From Sphingomonas sp. IC081 (lineage in GTDB: Bacteria > Pseudomonadota > Alphaproteobacteria > Sphingomonadales > Sphingomonadaceae): a stretch of DNA of 64,000 bases. Below the pieces are notes generated by a model. The model did not search any database. It saw nothing but the letters and a program-made list of their open reading frames with translations, and was not told where the DNA came from. Positions 17,434 through 26,916 of the stretch are shown in pieces; positions within the stretch are counted from its first letter, which is position 1, and every line of letters starts with the position of its first letter. The position numbers and the translations under genes are program-made. The DNA is taken from NCBI RefSeq assembly GCF_006874585.1, contig NZ_CP029761.1, positions 3,846,010-3,910,009 on the forward strand, written 5' to 3'.

Positions 17434-18939
17434 TCACGCCCCGGCGCGATAGCTTGCCATGATGTCGCGGCGCAGCGCCGCGCCGCTGTCGGTGCGCGAG
17501 TAGAACATGTGACCGCCCGGGTACATGTGCAGGTTCACGCGGTCCGCGCGGCCGAACTCGGGCATCTGCGAGATGATCAGGCGCGAGCCGAAATAGGGGC
17601 ACGAGAGGTCGTCCCAGCCGTGGACGATGTCGACGGTCATCTTCGGATCGATCGAGATCGCCTGGCGCAGGTCCTTCACCGGGTTGTCGGTGTTGTCGCG
17701 GTCCCAGGCCTCGTTCACCTCGAACGACAGCGCGTTGTAGCGCGCATCGACCTTCCAGCCGACCTGACGGGTCACGAAATCGACCATCGCCGAGGTGGTG
17801 GGCGCGATCAGCGTGGTCAGCAGCGGGTCGCCGTATTGCGGGCGGGCGCTGGCCGGGAACGGGTCGAACGCGGTGAAGTTCGAATCGTAGACCGAGCCGA
17901 CCAGGCCCTGGTCGCGGCGGATTTCGCGCAAGTACGTGCCGATGTCGACACGCCCGTTCATGCGGCGCACCAGCGCCGGATCGAGCCCGGTGATCTCGGC
18001 AACCCTGGCCGAAAGGCGGTCTGTCGCGGCCTTGTCCTTGGGACCGGCGAGGAAGTCGGCGACGTATTCGGTCTTCAGGTACTGCTCGATCGGCGCCATG
18101 GCCTCGGCGCTGAGCTTGCCCTCGCGCTCGAGATGACCGGCGGCCATCGCGGGCAGGTTGAGCATCCAGGGCAGCGGCGAGAGGCCGTCGTCGTCGCCGA
18201 TCGCCGGCGGGTCGAGATAGGGCGAGACCAGCGTCATGCCGTTGATGCCCACGCCCATCTGGGTCTGGAGATAGTAGGCGAGGCGCGGCACGCGGTAGCC
18301 GCCGTAGCTTTCGCCGGCGAGGTACTTGCGGCTGGTCAGGCGGCCGTTCGTGTTCAGCCAGTCATAGACGATGCGGCTGAGGTACTTGATGTCGTTCTCG
18401 GAGGTGAAGAACGCCTTCTTGGTCGCCTCGGCATCGACGCGGCTGCGCGAGAAGCCGGTGCCGATCGGGTCGATGAAGACGAGGTCGGTGAAGTCCAGCC
18501 ACGAGTTGGCATTGTCGTGCAGCACCGCCGGGTCGGAAGGGGCGTCGCCCTGCGCGCCGAACTGCACGCGCTTGGGGCCGATGGCGCCGAGGTTCAGGTA
18601 GACCGAGGCCGCGCCGGGGCCGCCGTTGAAGGCGAACGTGACGGGGCGGTTGGCGGGGGCGCCGGGCACCGTGTAGGCGGTATAGACCACCTCGCCGATG
18701 GTCTTGCCCTTCTCGTCCTTCACCGGCAGCGAACCGACCGTGGCGACGTAGCTCACGGTCTTGCCGCCGATCACCGCCGACTGCTTGATCGACTTCGCCG
18801 CGGGGAAGGGCGCGAGCTGGCTGTCGTCCTTCTTCTCGTCCTTGGTTTCGGGAGCAGGCTTGTCGGCCGCGTAAGTGGCGGCCGGGCCTGCGGCGAGGGC
18901 GAGCGAAAGCGCCAGGCAGGCGAGGGAAACGGTGCGCAT
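17434..18939 (-). CDS. Secreted S10-family serine carboxypeptidase-like peptidase
   Basis: This 501-residue alpha/beta-hydrolase-fold peptidase has signal peptide MRTVSLACLALSLALAAG. The catalytic blocks are LAGESYGGYRVPRL (Ser), HGWDDLSCPYFGSR (Asp) and MYPGGHMFYSR (His). FNGGPGAASVYLNLGAIGPK supplies the oxyanion-hole region typical of S10. The open frame extends past 18939, but that start coincides with the signal peptide. It would trim C-terminal residues from peptides in the periplasm. It has its own promoter region, beyond which lies a palindromic repeat. Confidence 0.9.
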   Translation of the reverse strand: MRTVSLACLALSLALAAGPAATYAADKPAPETKDEKKDDSQLAPFPAAKSIKQSAVIGGKTVSYVATVGSLPVKDEKGKTIGEVVYTAYTVPGAPANRPVTFAFNGGPGAASVYLNLGAIGPKRVQFGAQGDAPSDPAVLHDNANSWLDFTDLVFIDPIGTGFSRSRVDAEATKKAFFTSENDIKYLSRIVYDWLNTNGRLTSRKYLAGESYGGYRVPRLAYYLQTQMGVGINGMTLVSPYLDPPAIGDDDGLSPLPWMLNLPAMAAGHLEREGKLSAEAMAPIEQYLKTEYVADFLAGPKDKAATDRLSARVAEITGLDPALVRRMNGRVDIGTYLREIRRDQGLVGSVYDSNFTAFDPFPASARPQYGDPLLTTLIAPTTSAMVDFVTRQVGWKVDARYNALSFEVNEAWDRDNTDNPVKDLRQAISIDPKMTVDIVHGWDDLSCPYFGSRLIISQMPEFGRADRVNLHMYPGGHMFYSRTDSGAALRRDIMASYRAGA

Positions 18940-19071
18940 CGGGAAGGTCGACCCCTTGTTGAGTGCGCCCGCGACGGGGGCGCCTATGGGGGCGATACCT
19001 AGAACGGGTAAATAGTATACGGCAAGGGGCTCCGAGCCTAAAATGCGACATGGGCGCCGCACTTTTTCTTG

Positions 19072-19194
19072 AAGCTCGTCACATCCGTGACGAGCTTGCG
19101 GCACCGGCTCACTCCCCCACCCATCAGGATACACTCGTGGGTGGCAGGGTGGGGGAGTGGGCCGGTGCCGCAAAATTCGCCTGTGGCGAATTTT
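19072..19194. repeat. Composite palindromic intergenic repeat, copy 1
   Basis: Three hairpins lie in tandem: AAGCTCGTCA/TGACGAGCTT (19072-19097), a long palindrome with arms beginning GCGGCACCGGC (19098-19171), and AAAATTCGCC/GGCGAATTTT (19172-19194). The centre of the large palindrome (19117-19144) contains ATCAGGATACACTCGTGGG. The same architecture and centre recur in inverted orientation at 56770-56943. It sits between the stop of the CoA-transferase gene and the S10 peptidase promoter. Confidence 0.85.
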
Positions 19195-19201
19195 CAAGCA
19201 G

Positions 19202-20707
19202 TTACGGCAGCATCGAGCCCGTCTCGATGAAGCGCTGGTGCCACGACAGCGCCTCGCCCGGCAGCGAGGGCGACTGCAGGCCGTAGGAGCCCTTGAGCGC
19301 GCGGGCGTAGTAGTCTTCCAGCAGCGGGCGGTAGTCCGGGTGGGCGCAGTTGGCGATGATGACCTTGGCGCGTTCCTTGGGGCTGAGCCCGCGCAGATCG
19401 GCCAGGCCCTGCTCGGTGACGATCACCTGCACGTCCTGGTTGATGTGATCGACATGGCTGGCCTGCGGCACGATGGCCGAGATCTTGCCGCCCTTGGCGG
19501 TCGAAGGCGTCATGAAGATCGAGATATAGGCATTGCGCGCGAAGTCGCCCGAGCCGCCGATGCCGTTCTGGATGCGCGAGCCCATGACGTGGGTGGAGTT
19601 CACCGCGCCGTAGATGTCCGCCTCGATCAGCCCGTTCATGGCGAGGCAGCCCAGGCGGCGGATCAGTTCGGGGTGGTTGGAGATTTCCTGCGGGCGCAGG
19701 ATCATCTTGTCGCGGTAGCGGGCCATGTCCGCATTCACGCGGGCGGCCGCCTCGGGGCTCAGCGAGAAGGCGGTGGCCGACGCCATGCGCAGCTTGCCCG
19801 AGTCCAGCAGGTCCAGCATGCCGTCCTGGATGACTTCGGTGTAGGAGGTCAGGCTGTCGAACGGCGCGTCGACCAGGCCGGTCAGCACGGCGTTGGCGAT
19901 ATTGCCCACGCCCGACTGGATCGGCAGCAGCGCCTTGGGCAGGCGGCCCAGCTTCACTTCGTGGTTCAGGAATTCGAGGATGTGGCCGGCGATCGCCTTG
20001 GCCTTTTCGTCCGGCGGGCTGAACGGGGCGTTGCGGTCGGGCCGGTCGGTCTCGACGACGGCGACGACCTTGGCGGGATCGACCTTGAGATAGGGCGAGC
20101 CGATGCGGTCATCGGGCTTCACCAGCGGGATCGGCACGCGCGCGGGCGGCAGGGCGGTGCCGTAGTAGATGTCGTGCATGCCCTCGAGCGCTTCGTTCTG
20201 CCACGCGTTCACTTCGAGGATGACCTTCTCGGCGCGGTCCAGCCAGGTCTTGTTGTTGCCCACCGAGGAGGAGGGGATCAGGCTGCCGTCGGCGCGGATG
20301 CCGGCCACTTCGATCACGGCGGTGTCGAGCTCGCCGAGGAAGCCCTGCCAGGCCATCGGCGCGACCTGCGACAAGTGCATGTCGAAGTAGTTCATCTCGC
20401 CCTTGTTGATGCGTTCGCGGGCGATGGGGTCGGAGTTGTAGGGCAGGCGGAATTCGATGCCGTCGGCCTTGGCCAGCGCACCGTCGAGTTCCGGCCCGGT
20501 CGAGGCGCCGGTCCACATGCGGACCTTGAAGCCGCGTCCGGCGGCATGTTCGGCCTCGATCTGGGCGGCAAGGGCCAGGGGAACCGCCTTGGGATAACCC
20601 GAGCCGGTGAAGCCGCTCATGCCGACCGTGGAGCCGCTGGTGATGAGCCGGGCGGCGTCCTCCGCGGACATGACTTTGGAGCGAAACTCGGCACTCTCGA
20701 TGCGCAT
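19202..20707 (-). CDS. Acetyl-CoA hydrolase/transferase family (succinyl-CoA:carboxylate CoA-transferase type)
   Basis: This 501-residue class I CoA-transferase resembles AarC/Cat1/ScpC enzymes that move CoA between succinate and acetate or propionate. The catalytic Glu is E291 in SYTEVIQDG, matching the Glu at about 294 in AarC. GVGNIANAVL and GSGDFARNAYISIF are further family blocks. The start at 20707 has AGAGG upstream. It would allow acetate activation or disposal in a TCA-cycle shunt. A LuxR-type gene lies 160 bases upstream on the same strand and may control it, which is inference. Confidence 0.92.
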   Translation of the reverse strand: MRIESAEFRSKVMSAEDAARLITSGSTVGMSGFTGSGYPKAVPLALAAQIEAEHAAGRGFKVRMWTGASTGPELDGALAKADGIEFRLPYNSDPIARERINKGEMNYFDMHLSQVAPMAWQGFLGELDTAVIEVAGIRADGSLIPSSSVGNNKTWLDRAEKVILEVNAWQNEALEGMHDIYYGTALPPARVPIPLVKPDDRIGSPYLKVDPAKVVAVVETDRPDRNAPFSPPDEKAKAIAGHILEFLNHEVKLGRLPKALLPIQSGVGNIANAVLTGLVDAPFDSLTSYTEVIQDGMLDLLDSGKLRMASATAFSLSPEAAARVNADMARYRDKMILRPQEISNHPELIRRLGCLAMNGLIEADIYGAVNSTHVMGSRIQNGIGGSGDFARNAYISIFMTPSTAKGGKISAIVPQASHVDHINQDVQVIVTEQGLADLRGLSPKERAKVIIANCAHPDYRPLLEDYYARALKGSYGLQSPSLPGEALSWHQRFIETGSMLP

Positions 20708-20867
20708 GGCAACCTCTTCGTTTCTGACTGACGTTGCTTGCGCCAGTCGGCTTCAAGGGGCGACGAATCCAGTGCAAAGTCCACCTGGACGATTGCGCAA
20801 GATGCATGACAGTAATCGCCCCTCCCGTCACCGTGCAAACTACGGCCGGGCAAGTTGCCGAGGCGGA

Positions 20868-22031
20868 TCAACGGGAAGCGAGTTCGATCACCTCGCGCGC
20901 CATGGAGACCAGCACCGCCTCGCGGTTGACGCCGCATTTCTGGAAGATCGTGCGCAACTGGCTGATGACGGTCTGCACGCTGACCCCGCGCAAGTTGGCG
21001 ACGGCCTGGCGCGAATGGCCCTGTACCAGAAGCGAGACAACTTCGCCTTCCGCCAGCGTGAGCCCGAGCGCGGTGGCAAGGTGGGCGGATTGCTGCGCGG
21101 TCGGCCGCAGCGGCGTGCGCAAGGTGACGATGGCGCGCGGGGCGGTGCCGAAGCTCCAGTCCTGCCGGGGCAGGCTGCGCACGTCGAGCAGCAGCGGGGC
21201 ATCGGCGCTGCGCAGCCAGAGGTCGGCGGCGCCGTCCTCCCGTCCCGCAAGCGCGCGGCCGATGCGGGCCTGGAGTTCGCGGTCCACATCCGGCCGGGTC
21301 GCGTGCAGGGTGGCGGCCCGGATCTGCAGGGAATCGGGGCCAAGCAGCGCCTGTGCCGCCGCGGTGACGCCGCAGACCTTGCCGATGCCGTCGAGCAGGA
21401 TCGCGGCGCTGCGGATCGCGTCCAGCGAACCACGCAGCAATTCGATGCCCTGGTGCTCGATGGCGTCCTGCATGCGGATGGCGGCGAGAACCGCGGGGGC
21501 CGCCTCGGCCAGGACGGCGCGCTGTGCCTCGTTGCTGCGGCCCACGCCCTGGCCGCGCAGGATGGCGAGGCCGAAAAACACGCCGGGACGCTGGCTGAGC
21601 ACGACCTGCGCGCCGAACTCGGCATCGTTGCGGCGGACATAGTCGAGATAGGCCTCGTCGGTATGGGCCTTGCGGATCGCGTCGTAGTGATCTTCCCAGG
21701 TCACCTCGAAGGGCATGCGTGTTGCCGCGACGCGGTAGTTCACCTGGGGGTTGAAGCCGTCGATCGCGAGAAATTCGTCGAAGTAGTCGGGAATGCCCTC
21801 GGCATCGGTGACCCAGTTGAAGGCGGCGTGGCGCTCGCCCAGCGCGAGCAACTGCGAGCGGGTCGATCCGGTGGCATCGGCCAGCGCTTTCAGGGCGGCG
21901 TCCCAGCCCCCTTCCTCGAAAGGTGCGCGCGCAAAGAGATCGGCGATCCCCTCGGCGCGACAGCGGTGATCCCTGAATGAGCCCACCGGCGCATCATGTA
22001 AGGTGAAGCGGCGATTAACAAGTACCGTCAT
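20868..22031 (-). CDS. LuxR-type helix-turn-helix transcriptional regulator
   Basis: This 387-residue protein has a C-terminal GerE/LuxR DNA-binding domain (LTLAEGEVVSLLVQGHSRQA, then VQTVISQLRTIFQKCGV). The long N-terminal half has no receiver domain signature and resembles sphingomonad LuxR-type regulators with an uncharacterised sensory half. The helix-turn-helix differs from consensus at VSVQTVISQL, where many have VSxxTVxxHL. It may regulate the CoA-transferase gene downstream. Confidence 0.88.
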   Translation of the reverse strand: MTVLVNRRFTLHDAPVGSFRDHRCRAEGIADLFARAPFEEGGWDAALKALADATGSTRSQLLALGERHAAFNWVTDAEGIPDYFDEFLAIDGFNPQVNYRVAATRMPFEVTWEDHYDAIRKAHTDEAYLDYVRRNDAEFGAQVVLSQRPGVFFGLAILRGQGVGRSNEAQRAVLAEAAPAVLAAIRMQDAIEHQGIELLRGSLDAIRSAAILLDGIGKVCGVTAAAQALLGPDSLQIRAATLHATRPDVDRELQARIGRALAGREDGAADLWLRSADAPLLLDVRSLPRQDWSFGTAPRAIVTLRTPLRPTAQQSAHLATALGLTLAEGEVVSLLVQGHSRQAVANLRGVSVQTVISQLRTIFQKCGVNREAVLVSMAREVIELASR

Positions 22032-22142
22032 CCATCCCTGAAATAAGGGACTCTACCATGTTCATGGTATGCTGCGGGTTACATGTCGATGCACAATGCC
22101 GTCGCGACCCGAGGGATCGGTACTTGCGATCCTGAGACTCTC

Positions 22143-22318
22143 AGCCCGGGACCTGGCAACAGGTCCCGGGCTCTTTTTTCGAGGAGGAGGGCCGGGACCC
22201 GGCAACAGGCCCCGGGCTCTTTTTTTCGAGGAGGAGGGCCGGGACCCGGCAACAGGCCCGCGGGCTCTTTTTTCGAGGAGCAGTGGCCGGAATCCGGCAA
22301 AGGCCCGCGGGCTTCTTC
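22143..22318. repeat. Tandem array of four terminator-like hairpins
   Basis: Four units with a 46-48 base period carry a GC-rich stem with GGCAA in the loop region, then GGGCTCTTTTTT and CGAGGAGGAGG. Unit 1 (22143-22172) is a perfect 13-bp stem with a GCAA loop, followed by six T. Units 2 and 3 have mismatches, and unit 4 (22284-22318) is degenerate. The T-runs face the + strand, although the flanking genes (uvrB and the LuxR gene) are both on the minus strand. Confidence 0.85.
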
Positions 22319-22336
22319 GGGACGTTCAGGCGGGGG

Positions 22337-24526
22337 TTACTTGCCCCATTTCTTCTGCATCTTGCCGTAGCGGGTCTTGCGGGTGCCGGGTTTGCCCTCG
22401 TTGCTGCGGCCGACGATCGGCGCCTTCCTGTGCTCGTCCGGGATGCCCAGTTCGCTGGCCTCCAGCTTGCGGATCTCGTCGCGGATGCGCCCGGCTTCCT
22501 CGAATTCGAGGTCGGCGGCGGCGGCGCGCATCTTCTTTTCCAGCTCCTCGATATAGGCACGCAAGTTGTGGCCGACGAGGTTGTTGGCGCCGTCGTCGGT
22601 CTCGATGTCGATCAGCACGCCGTCGCGGCTGGCGGTATCGGCGACGATGTCGGCGATGCGGCGCTTGATCGTCTGCGGGGTGATGCCGTGCTCGGCGTTG
22701 TATTCTTCCTGCTTGGCGCGGCGGCGATCGGTTTCGGCGATGGCGCGCTCCATCGATCCGGTCATGCGGTCGGCATAGAGGATCACGCGGCCGTCGACGT
22801 TGCGCGCGGCGCGGCCGATGGTCTGGATCAGCGAGGTCTCGCTGCGCAGGAAACCTTCCTTGTCGGCATCGAGGATGCAGACGAGCCCGCACTCGGGAAT
22901 GTCGAGCCCCTCGCGCAAGAGGTTGATGCCCACCAGCACGTCGTAGACCCCCATGCGCAAGTCGCGGATCAGCTCGATGCGTTCCAGAGTCTCGACGTCG
23001 CTGTGCATGTAGCGCACGCGCACCCCGGCCTCGTGCATGAACTCGGTGAGGTCCTCGGCCATGCGCTTGGTGAGGGTGGTGACGAGGGTGCGATAGCCGC
23101 GCTCGGCCGCCGTCTTGCACTCCATGATGCAGTCCTGCACCTGGTCCTCGACCGGGCGGATCTCGACCGGCGGATCGATCAGGCCGGTCGGGCGGATCAC
23201 CTGCTCGGCAAAGACGCCGCCGGACTCCTCCATCTCCCACGATCCCGGCGTGGCCGAGACGGCGATGGTCTGCGGGCGCATCGCGTCCCACTCGTTGAAG
23301 CGCAGCGGGCGGTTGTCGATGCAACTCGGCAGGCGGAAGCCGTATTCGGCGAGCGTGATCTTGCGGCGGTGGTCGCCTTTCGACATCGCGCCGATCTGCG
23401 GCACCGTCTGGTGGCTTTCGTCCACGAACAGCAGGGCATTGTCCGGCAGGTACTCGAACAGGGTCGGCGGCGGTTCGCCCGGCAGGCGGCCGGTGAGGAA
23501 GCGCGAATAGTTCTCGATCCCCGCGCAACTGCCGGTGGCGGCGATCATCTCGAGGTCGAAATTGGTGCGCTGCTCGAGCCGTTGGGCTTCGAGCAGGCGG
23601 CCTTCGGCTTCGAGTTCCTTGAGCCGCTCGGTCAGTTCGAAGCGGATCGCCTCGCTGGCCTGCTTCATCGTCGGCCCGGGCGTGACGTAGTGCGAATTCG
23701 CGTAGACCCGCACCTTTTCGAGCACCGAGCCCTTCTTGCCGGTGAGCGGATCGAATTCGGCGATCTCCTCGATCTCGTCGCCGAAGAACGAGATGCGCCA
23801 GGCGGTGTCCTCAAGGTGGCTGGGAAACAGTTCCAGGTTGTCCCCGCGCACGCGAAAGGTGCCGCGGGTGAAGGCGGCATCGTTGCGCTTGTACTGGAGG
23901 GCGACGAGCTTGCGGATGATCTCGCGCTGGTCCTGCGTGTCGCCGGTCTTGAGGTCGAAGATCATCGCCGAGTAAGTCTCGACCGAGCCGATGCCGTAGA
24001 GGCACGAGACCGAGGCGACGATGATCACGTCGTCCCGCTCCAGCAGGGCGCGCGTGGCCGAGTGGCGCATGCGGTCGATCGCCTCGTTCACCGAGCTTTC
24101 CTTCTCGATGTAGGTGTCCGACCGGGCGACGTAGGCCTCGGGCTGGTAATAGTCGTAGTAGGAGACGAAGTATTCGACCGCGTTCTCCGGGAAGAAGTCC
24201 TTCATTTCGGCATAGAGCTGGGCGGCGAGGATCTTGTTCGGCGCCAGGATCAGCGCCGGGCGCTGCAGTTCCTCGATGACCTTGGCCATCGTGAAGGTCT
24301 TGCCCGAGCCGGTGACGCCCAGCAGCACCTGCGTCTTCTCGCCCTCGCCCGCCGTGGTGACGAGGTCGGCGATGGCGGTCGGCTGGTCACCGTTGGGCTC
24401 GTACTCGGACACGACCTTGAAGGGCCGGCCCGGCATCGACTTGTCCGGACGCGCGGGCTTGTGGGGGACAAACGTGCCCGAGGTATCCGGTTCCTCAAGG
24501 CCCCGGCGGATGATCAGCTCTGCCAT
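22337..24526 (-). CDS. uvrB: Excinuclease ABC subunit B
   Basis: UvrB is the damage-verifying helicase of nucleotide excision repair, working with UvrA and UvrC. The 729-residue protein starts MAELIIRRGLEEPDTSGTFV, the usual alphaproteobacterial start. Walker A is GVTGSGKTFTMA. The damage-sensing beta-hairpin region is YYDYYQPEAYVARSDTYIEK. DESHQTVPQIG and the C-terminal UVR motif (ELEKKMRAAAADLEFEEAGR) are present. No clear ribosome site precedes ATG 24526. The C-terminal 30 residues are basic and probably lineage-specific. Confidence 0.97.
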   Translation of the reverse strand: MAELIIRRGLEEPDTSGTFVPHKPARPDKSMPGRPFKVVSEYEPNGDQPTAIADLVTTAGEGEKTQVLLGVTGSGKTFTMAKVIEELQRPALILAPNKILAAQLYAEMKDFFPENAVEYFVSYYDYYQPEAYVARSDTYIEKESSVNEAIDRMRHSATRALLERDDVIIVASVSCLYGIGSVETYSAMIFDLKTGDTQDQREIIRKLVALQYKRNDAAFTRGTFRVRGDNLELFPSHLEDTAWRISFFGDEIEEIAEFDPLTGKKGSVLEKVRVYANSHYVTPGPTMKQASEAIRFELTERLKELEAEGRLLEAQRLEQRTNFDLEMIAATGSCAGIENYSRFLTGRLPGEPPPTLFEYLPDNALLFVDESHQTVPQIGAMSKGDHRRKITLAEYGFRLPSCIDNRPLRFNEWDAMRPQTIAVSATPGSWEMEESGGVFAEQVIRPTGLIDPPVEIRPVEDQVQDCIMECKTAAERGYRTLVTTLTKRMAEDLTEFMHEAGVRVRYMHSDVETLERIELIRDLRMGVYDVLVGINLLREGLDIPECGLVCILDADKEGFLRSETSLIQTIGRAARNVDGRVILYADRMTGSMERAIAETDRRRAKQEEYNAEHGITPQTIKRRIADIVADTASRDGVLIDIETDDGANNLVGHNLRAYIEELEKKMRAAAADLEFEEAGRIRDEIRKLEASELGIPDEHRKAPIVGRSNEGKPGTRKTRYGKMQKKWGK

Positions 24527-24646
24527 GGAAGAACATATGGGGTATATCGTAGCAGCCCGCAATGTCTTGCCGGAAGGGGCTCGCGGGAAAGGCGCGGCGA
24601 TGATAGGTCCTCGCCTCCCGGATCAGGTGCGAAAGGGTTCGACTCC

Positions 24647-25201
24647 ATGAAGCGTATGGCAGCAGTTTCGGCAGCAGTTTCGATCGTGGGGCTGGCACTC
24701 GCGCTGGCGGCGTGCGGCTCGAAGGAGCAGAAGAGCGGCGAGCCCAAGACGATGGACGAGGTGAAGGAGGAGGCGGCGCAGCTGCAGCGCCCCCGGCCCG
24801 GCCAGTACACGCAGAAAGTCGAGATCACGAAGATGGACGTGCCCGGCATGCCCAGCGAAGCGGCGGCGCAGATGAAGACGATGATGGCGAAAGGACAGGT
24901 CAACCAGTTCTGCCTGACCCAGGCGGAGGCCGACAAGGGGTACCGCGACATGTTCGACGGGATCGGCAAGGGCCGCGAATGCAGCTATTCGCGCTTCGAG
25001 GTTGATGGCGGCAAGCTGGATGCCCAGATGGAGTGCAAGTCCGCCGATCAGGGAACCGCCCGGATCCAGTTGGCGGGCACCGTGAGCGACCAGGGCTCGG
25101 ATGTGACGGTGGACATGAACATGTCCGGCGGCCCCGCGCCGATGGGCGAGATGAAGATGGCGATGCACATGACGACTGCGCGTCTCGGGGACTGTCCTTA
25201 A
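24647..25201 (+). CDS. DUF3617-type lipoprotein
   Basis: This 184-residue protein has a lipoprotein signal (VGLALALAACGSK, lipobox LAAC), so it is anchored in the envelope. The body matches the DUF3617 pattern: GQYTQKVEITKMDVPGMP, then FCLTQAEAD, GRECSYSRFEVDGGKLDAQM and a Met-rich end. The start at 24647 has AAAGGG upstream. Function is unknown. It precedes a hydrolase gene by 45 bases. Confidence 0.85.
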   Translation: MKRMAAVSAAVSIVGLALALAACGSKEQKSGEPKTMDEVKEEAAQLQRPRPGQYTQKVEITKMDVPGMPSEAAAQMKTMMAKGQVNQFCLTQAEADKGYRDMFDGIGKGRECSYSRFEVDGGKLDAQMECKSADQGTARIQLAGTVSDQGSDVTVDMNMSGGPAPMGEMKMAMHMTTARLGDCP

Positions 25202-25246
25202 AGTGCAAGGGGCCCGCAAGGTGCAAGGAGGCCCGCAAGGCTGAGG

Positions 25247-26008
25247 ATGAAGGTGGAAGAACCGGCTCCGCGACAGATCGACATGATGCGCAGCGCCATC
25301 GCGCGCCGTGCAGCGCTGGCGCGCGAGCCGCATCCCGAAGGCGTGCGCAAGCCCTCGCTGCGCCTGTTCCTCGCCGAACTGGCTTCGTTGGGGCGGGGCA
25401 AGAAGAAGCCCATTGTCGTGGACAAGGCGCAGCATCCGCAGCCGGTCATGCTGCTGCCCGGCTTTGGAGCGCATCCCAACCGGATGCGGCCGATGGCCGA
25501 TGCCCTCGCCGAGGCGGGGCATGAGGTCCACGAATGGGGGCTCGGGCTCAATCTCGGGCCGAACCCGCAGAACTTCGCCTTCCTGATGCGGCGGGTCGGC
25601 ACGCTGGCGCGCCAGCACAAGCGGCCCATCGCGCTGGTCGGCTGGAGCCTTGGCGGCCTTTTCGCGCGGGAGATCGCGCGGCGCGAGCCCGATTGCGTGT
25701 CCAAGGTCATCACCATGGGCACGCCGTTTTCGGGCGATCCGCGCGCCAACAATGCCTGGCGGGCCTATCAGATGGTGACGGGGCACTCGGTCAGCGCGCC
25801 GCCGATCGACTGCGATTTCACCGCCAAGCCGCCGGTCCCGACGATCGCGCTATGGAGCCCGCGCGACGGGGTGATCCATCCGCGCTCGGCCTGCGGCTGG
25901 CCCGGTGAGCGGGACCGGGCGGTGGCGATCCGCTGCGCGCACCTTGGTTTCGCCAGCGATCCGCGCGTGGTGGCCGAGGTCTTGCGGCAACTCGACGCCG
26001 AGGATTAA
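25247..26008 (+). CDS. Alpha/beta hydrolase
   Basis: This 253-residue hydrolase has nucleophile S134 in VGWSLGG and an upstream oxyanion loop PVMLLPGFGAHPNRM. A late ALWSPRDGVI (Asp) and a His near CAHLGFASDP complete a likely triad. No signal peptide is seen. Substrate is unknown (esterase or lipase-like). Its stop codon overlaps the stop of the converging exporter gene by three bases. Confidence 0.85.
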   Translation: MKVEEPAPRQIDMMRSAIARRAALAREPHPEGVRKPSLRLFLAELASLGRGKKKPIVVDKAQHPQPVMLLPGFGAHPNRMRPMADALAEAGHEVHEWGLGLNLGPNPQNFAFLMRRVGTLARQHKRPIALVGWSLGGLFAREIARREPDCVSKVITMGTPFSGDPRANNAWRAYQMVTGHSVSAPPIDCDFTAKPPVPTIALWSPRDGVIHPRSACGWPGERDRAVAIRCAHLGFASDPRVVAEVLRQLDAED

Positions 26009-26889
26009 GCCATCACATCGTCGCTCGGACGGGCAACCGGCGGGCGCGAGGCCAGCGAGCAGCCCGCGCTGGCGCCGATCATCATCGCGACCGCCAGCCA
26101 TTGCAGCATGCTCAGCCGCTCGCCGAGGACGAGGAAACCGACGATGGCGCCCAGCGCCGGGGCCATGCTGCTGAGCAGGCCGACGATGCGGCTGGAAAGC
26201 TGGCCCATCGCCCGCATCTCCAGAACGTAGGGCAATGCGCTCGACAGCACCGCGACAATGGCGCCCAATGCCAGGGCATGCAGCGGCAGGCTTGCGGGGG
26301 CAGAAGCGAGGCCGAACGGCACGGTGACGCAGCAGGCGACCACCATGCCCACCGATACCGCGACCGAACCGCCCACTTGCGAAGCGCGCCGGCCGCAGAG
26401 GATATAAAGTGCCCAGCAGGCGGCCGCCGCCAGTGCGAACACGATGCCCAGCGGATCGAGCGCATGGGCATTGCCCTGCCACGGGATCAGCAGGGCCATG
26501 CCGCCCACCGCCAGCGCCAGCCACAGGAAATCCTTCACCGAGCGCGAACTGGCCAGCACCAGGCTCAGCGGGCCGCAGATCTCGATGGCGACGGCGATGC
26601 CGATGGGGATGCGCCTGATCGCCCAGTAGATCATCAGGTTCATGCAGCCGAGCACCAGCCCGTAGAGCAGCAGCCACTTGAGCTGCCGGCTTGTGAATTT
26701 CACGCGCCACGGACGGGCGATGGCCAGCAGGATCAGCGCGGAGATCGTCGTGCGCAGCGCGGCGACGCCTTCGGGGTCGACCAGCGGGAACAGGCTCTTG
26801 GCGAAGGCCGCGCCGAGGTTGATCGAGCTTTGCGCGACAACGATGGAAAGGCCGGCAAGAAGGGCCGTGCGGTCGGTCTGCGAGGTCAT
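26005..26889 (-). CDS. EamA/DMT-family inner-membrane exporter (RhtA-like)
   Basis: This 294-residue protein has ten hydrophobic helices in two EamA halves. Family blocks include LRTTISALILLAIARPWR and GPLSLVLASSRSVKDFLWL. It resembles the threonine/homoserine exporter RhtA. The frame is open upstream, but ATG 26889 matches the natural membrane start (MTSQTDRTALLAGLSIVVAQ). The region upstream is a repeat arm (26917 onward), which may have displaced or become part of its promoter. Confidence 0.85.
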   Translation of the reverse strand: MTSQTDRTALLAGLSIVVAQSSINLGAAFAKSLFPLVDPEGVAALRTTISALILLAIARPWRVKFTSRQLKWLLLYGLVLGCMNLMIYWAIRRIPIGIAVAIEICGPLSLVLASSRSVKDFLWLALAVGGMALLIPWQGNAHALDPLGIVFALAAAACWALYILCGRRASQVGGSVAVSVGMVVACCVTVPFGLASAPASLPLHALALGAIVAVLSSALPYVLEMRAMGQLSSRIVGLLSSMAPALGAIVGFLVLGERLSMLQWLAVAMMIGASAGCSLASRPPVARPSDDVMA

Positions 26890-26916
26890 GTCGGGGCGAT
26901 GCCAGTTGGAGAGGCA

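Noticed and set aside
22143..22318. CRISPR array
   Set aside because: The repeats are 46-48 base units with no unique spacers, and each unit is a terminator hairpin. No cas genes are near.
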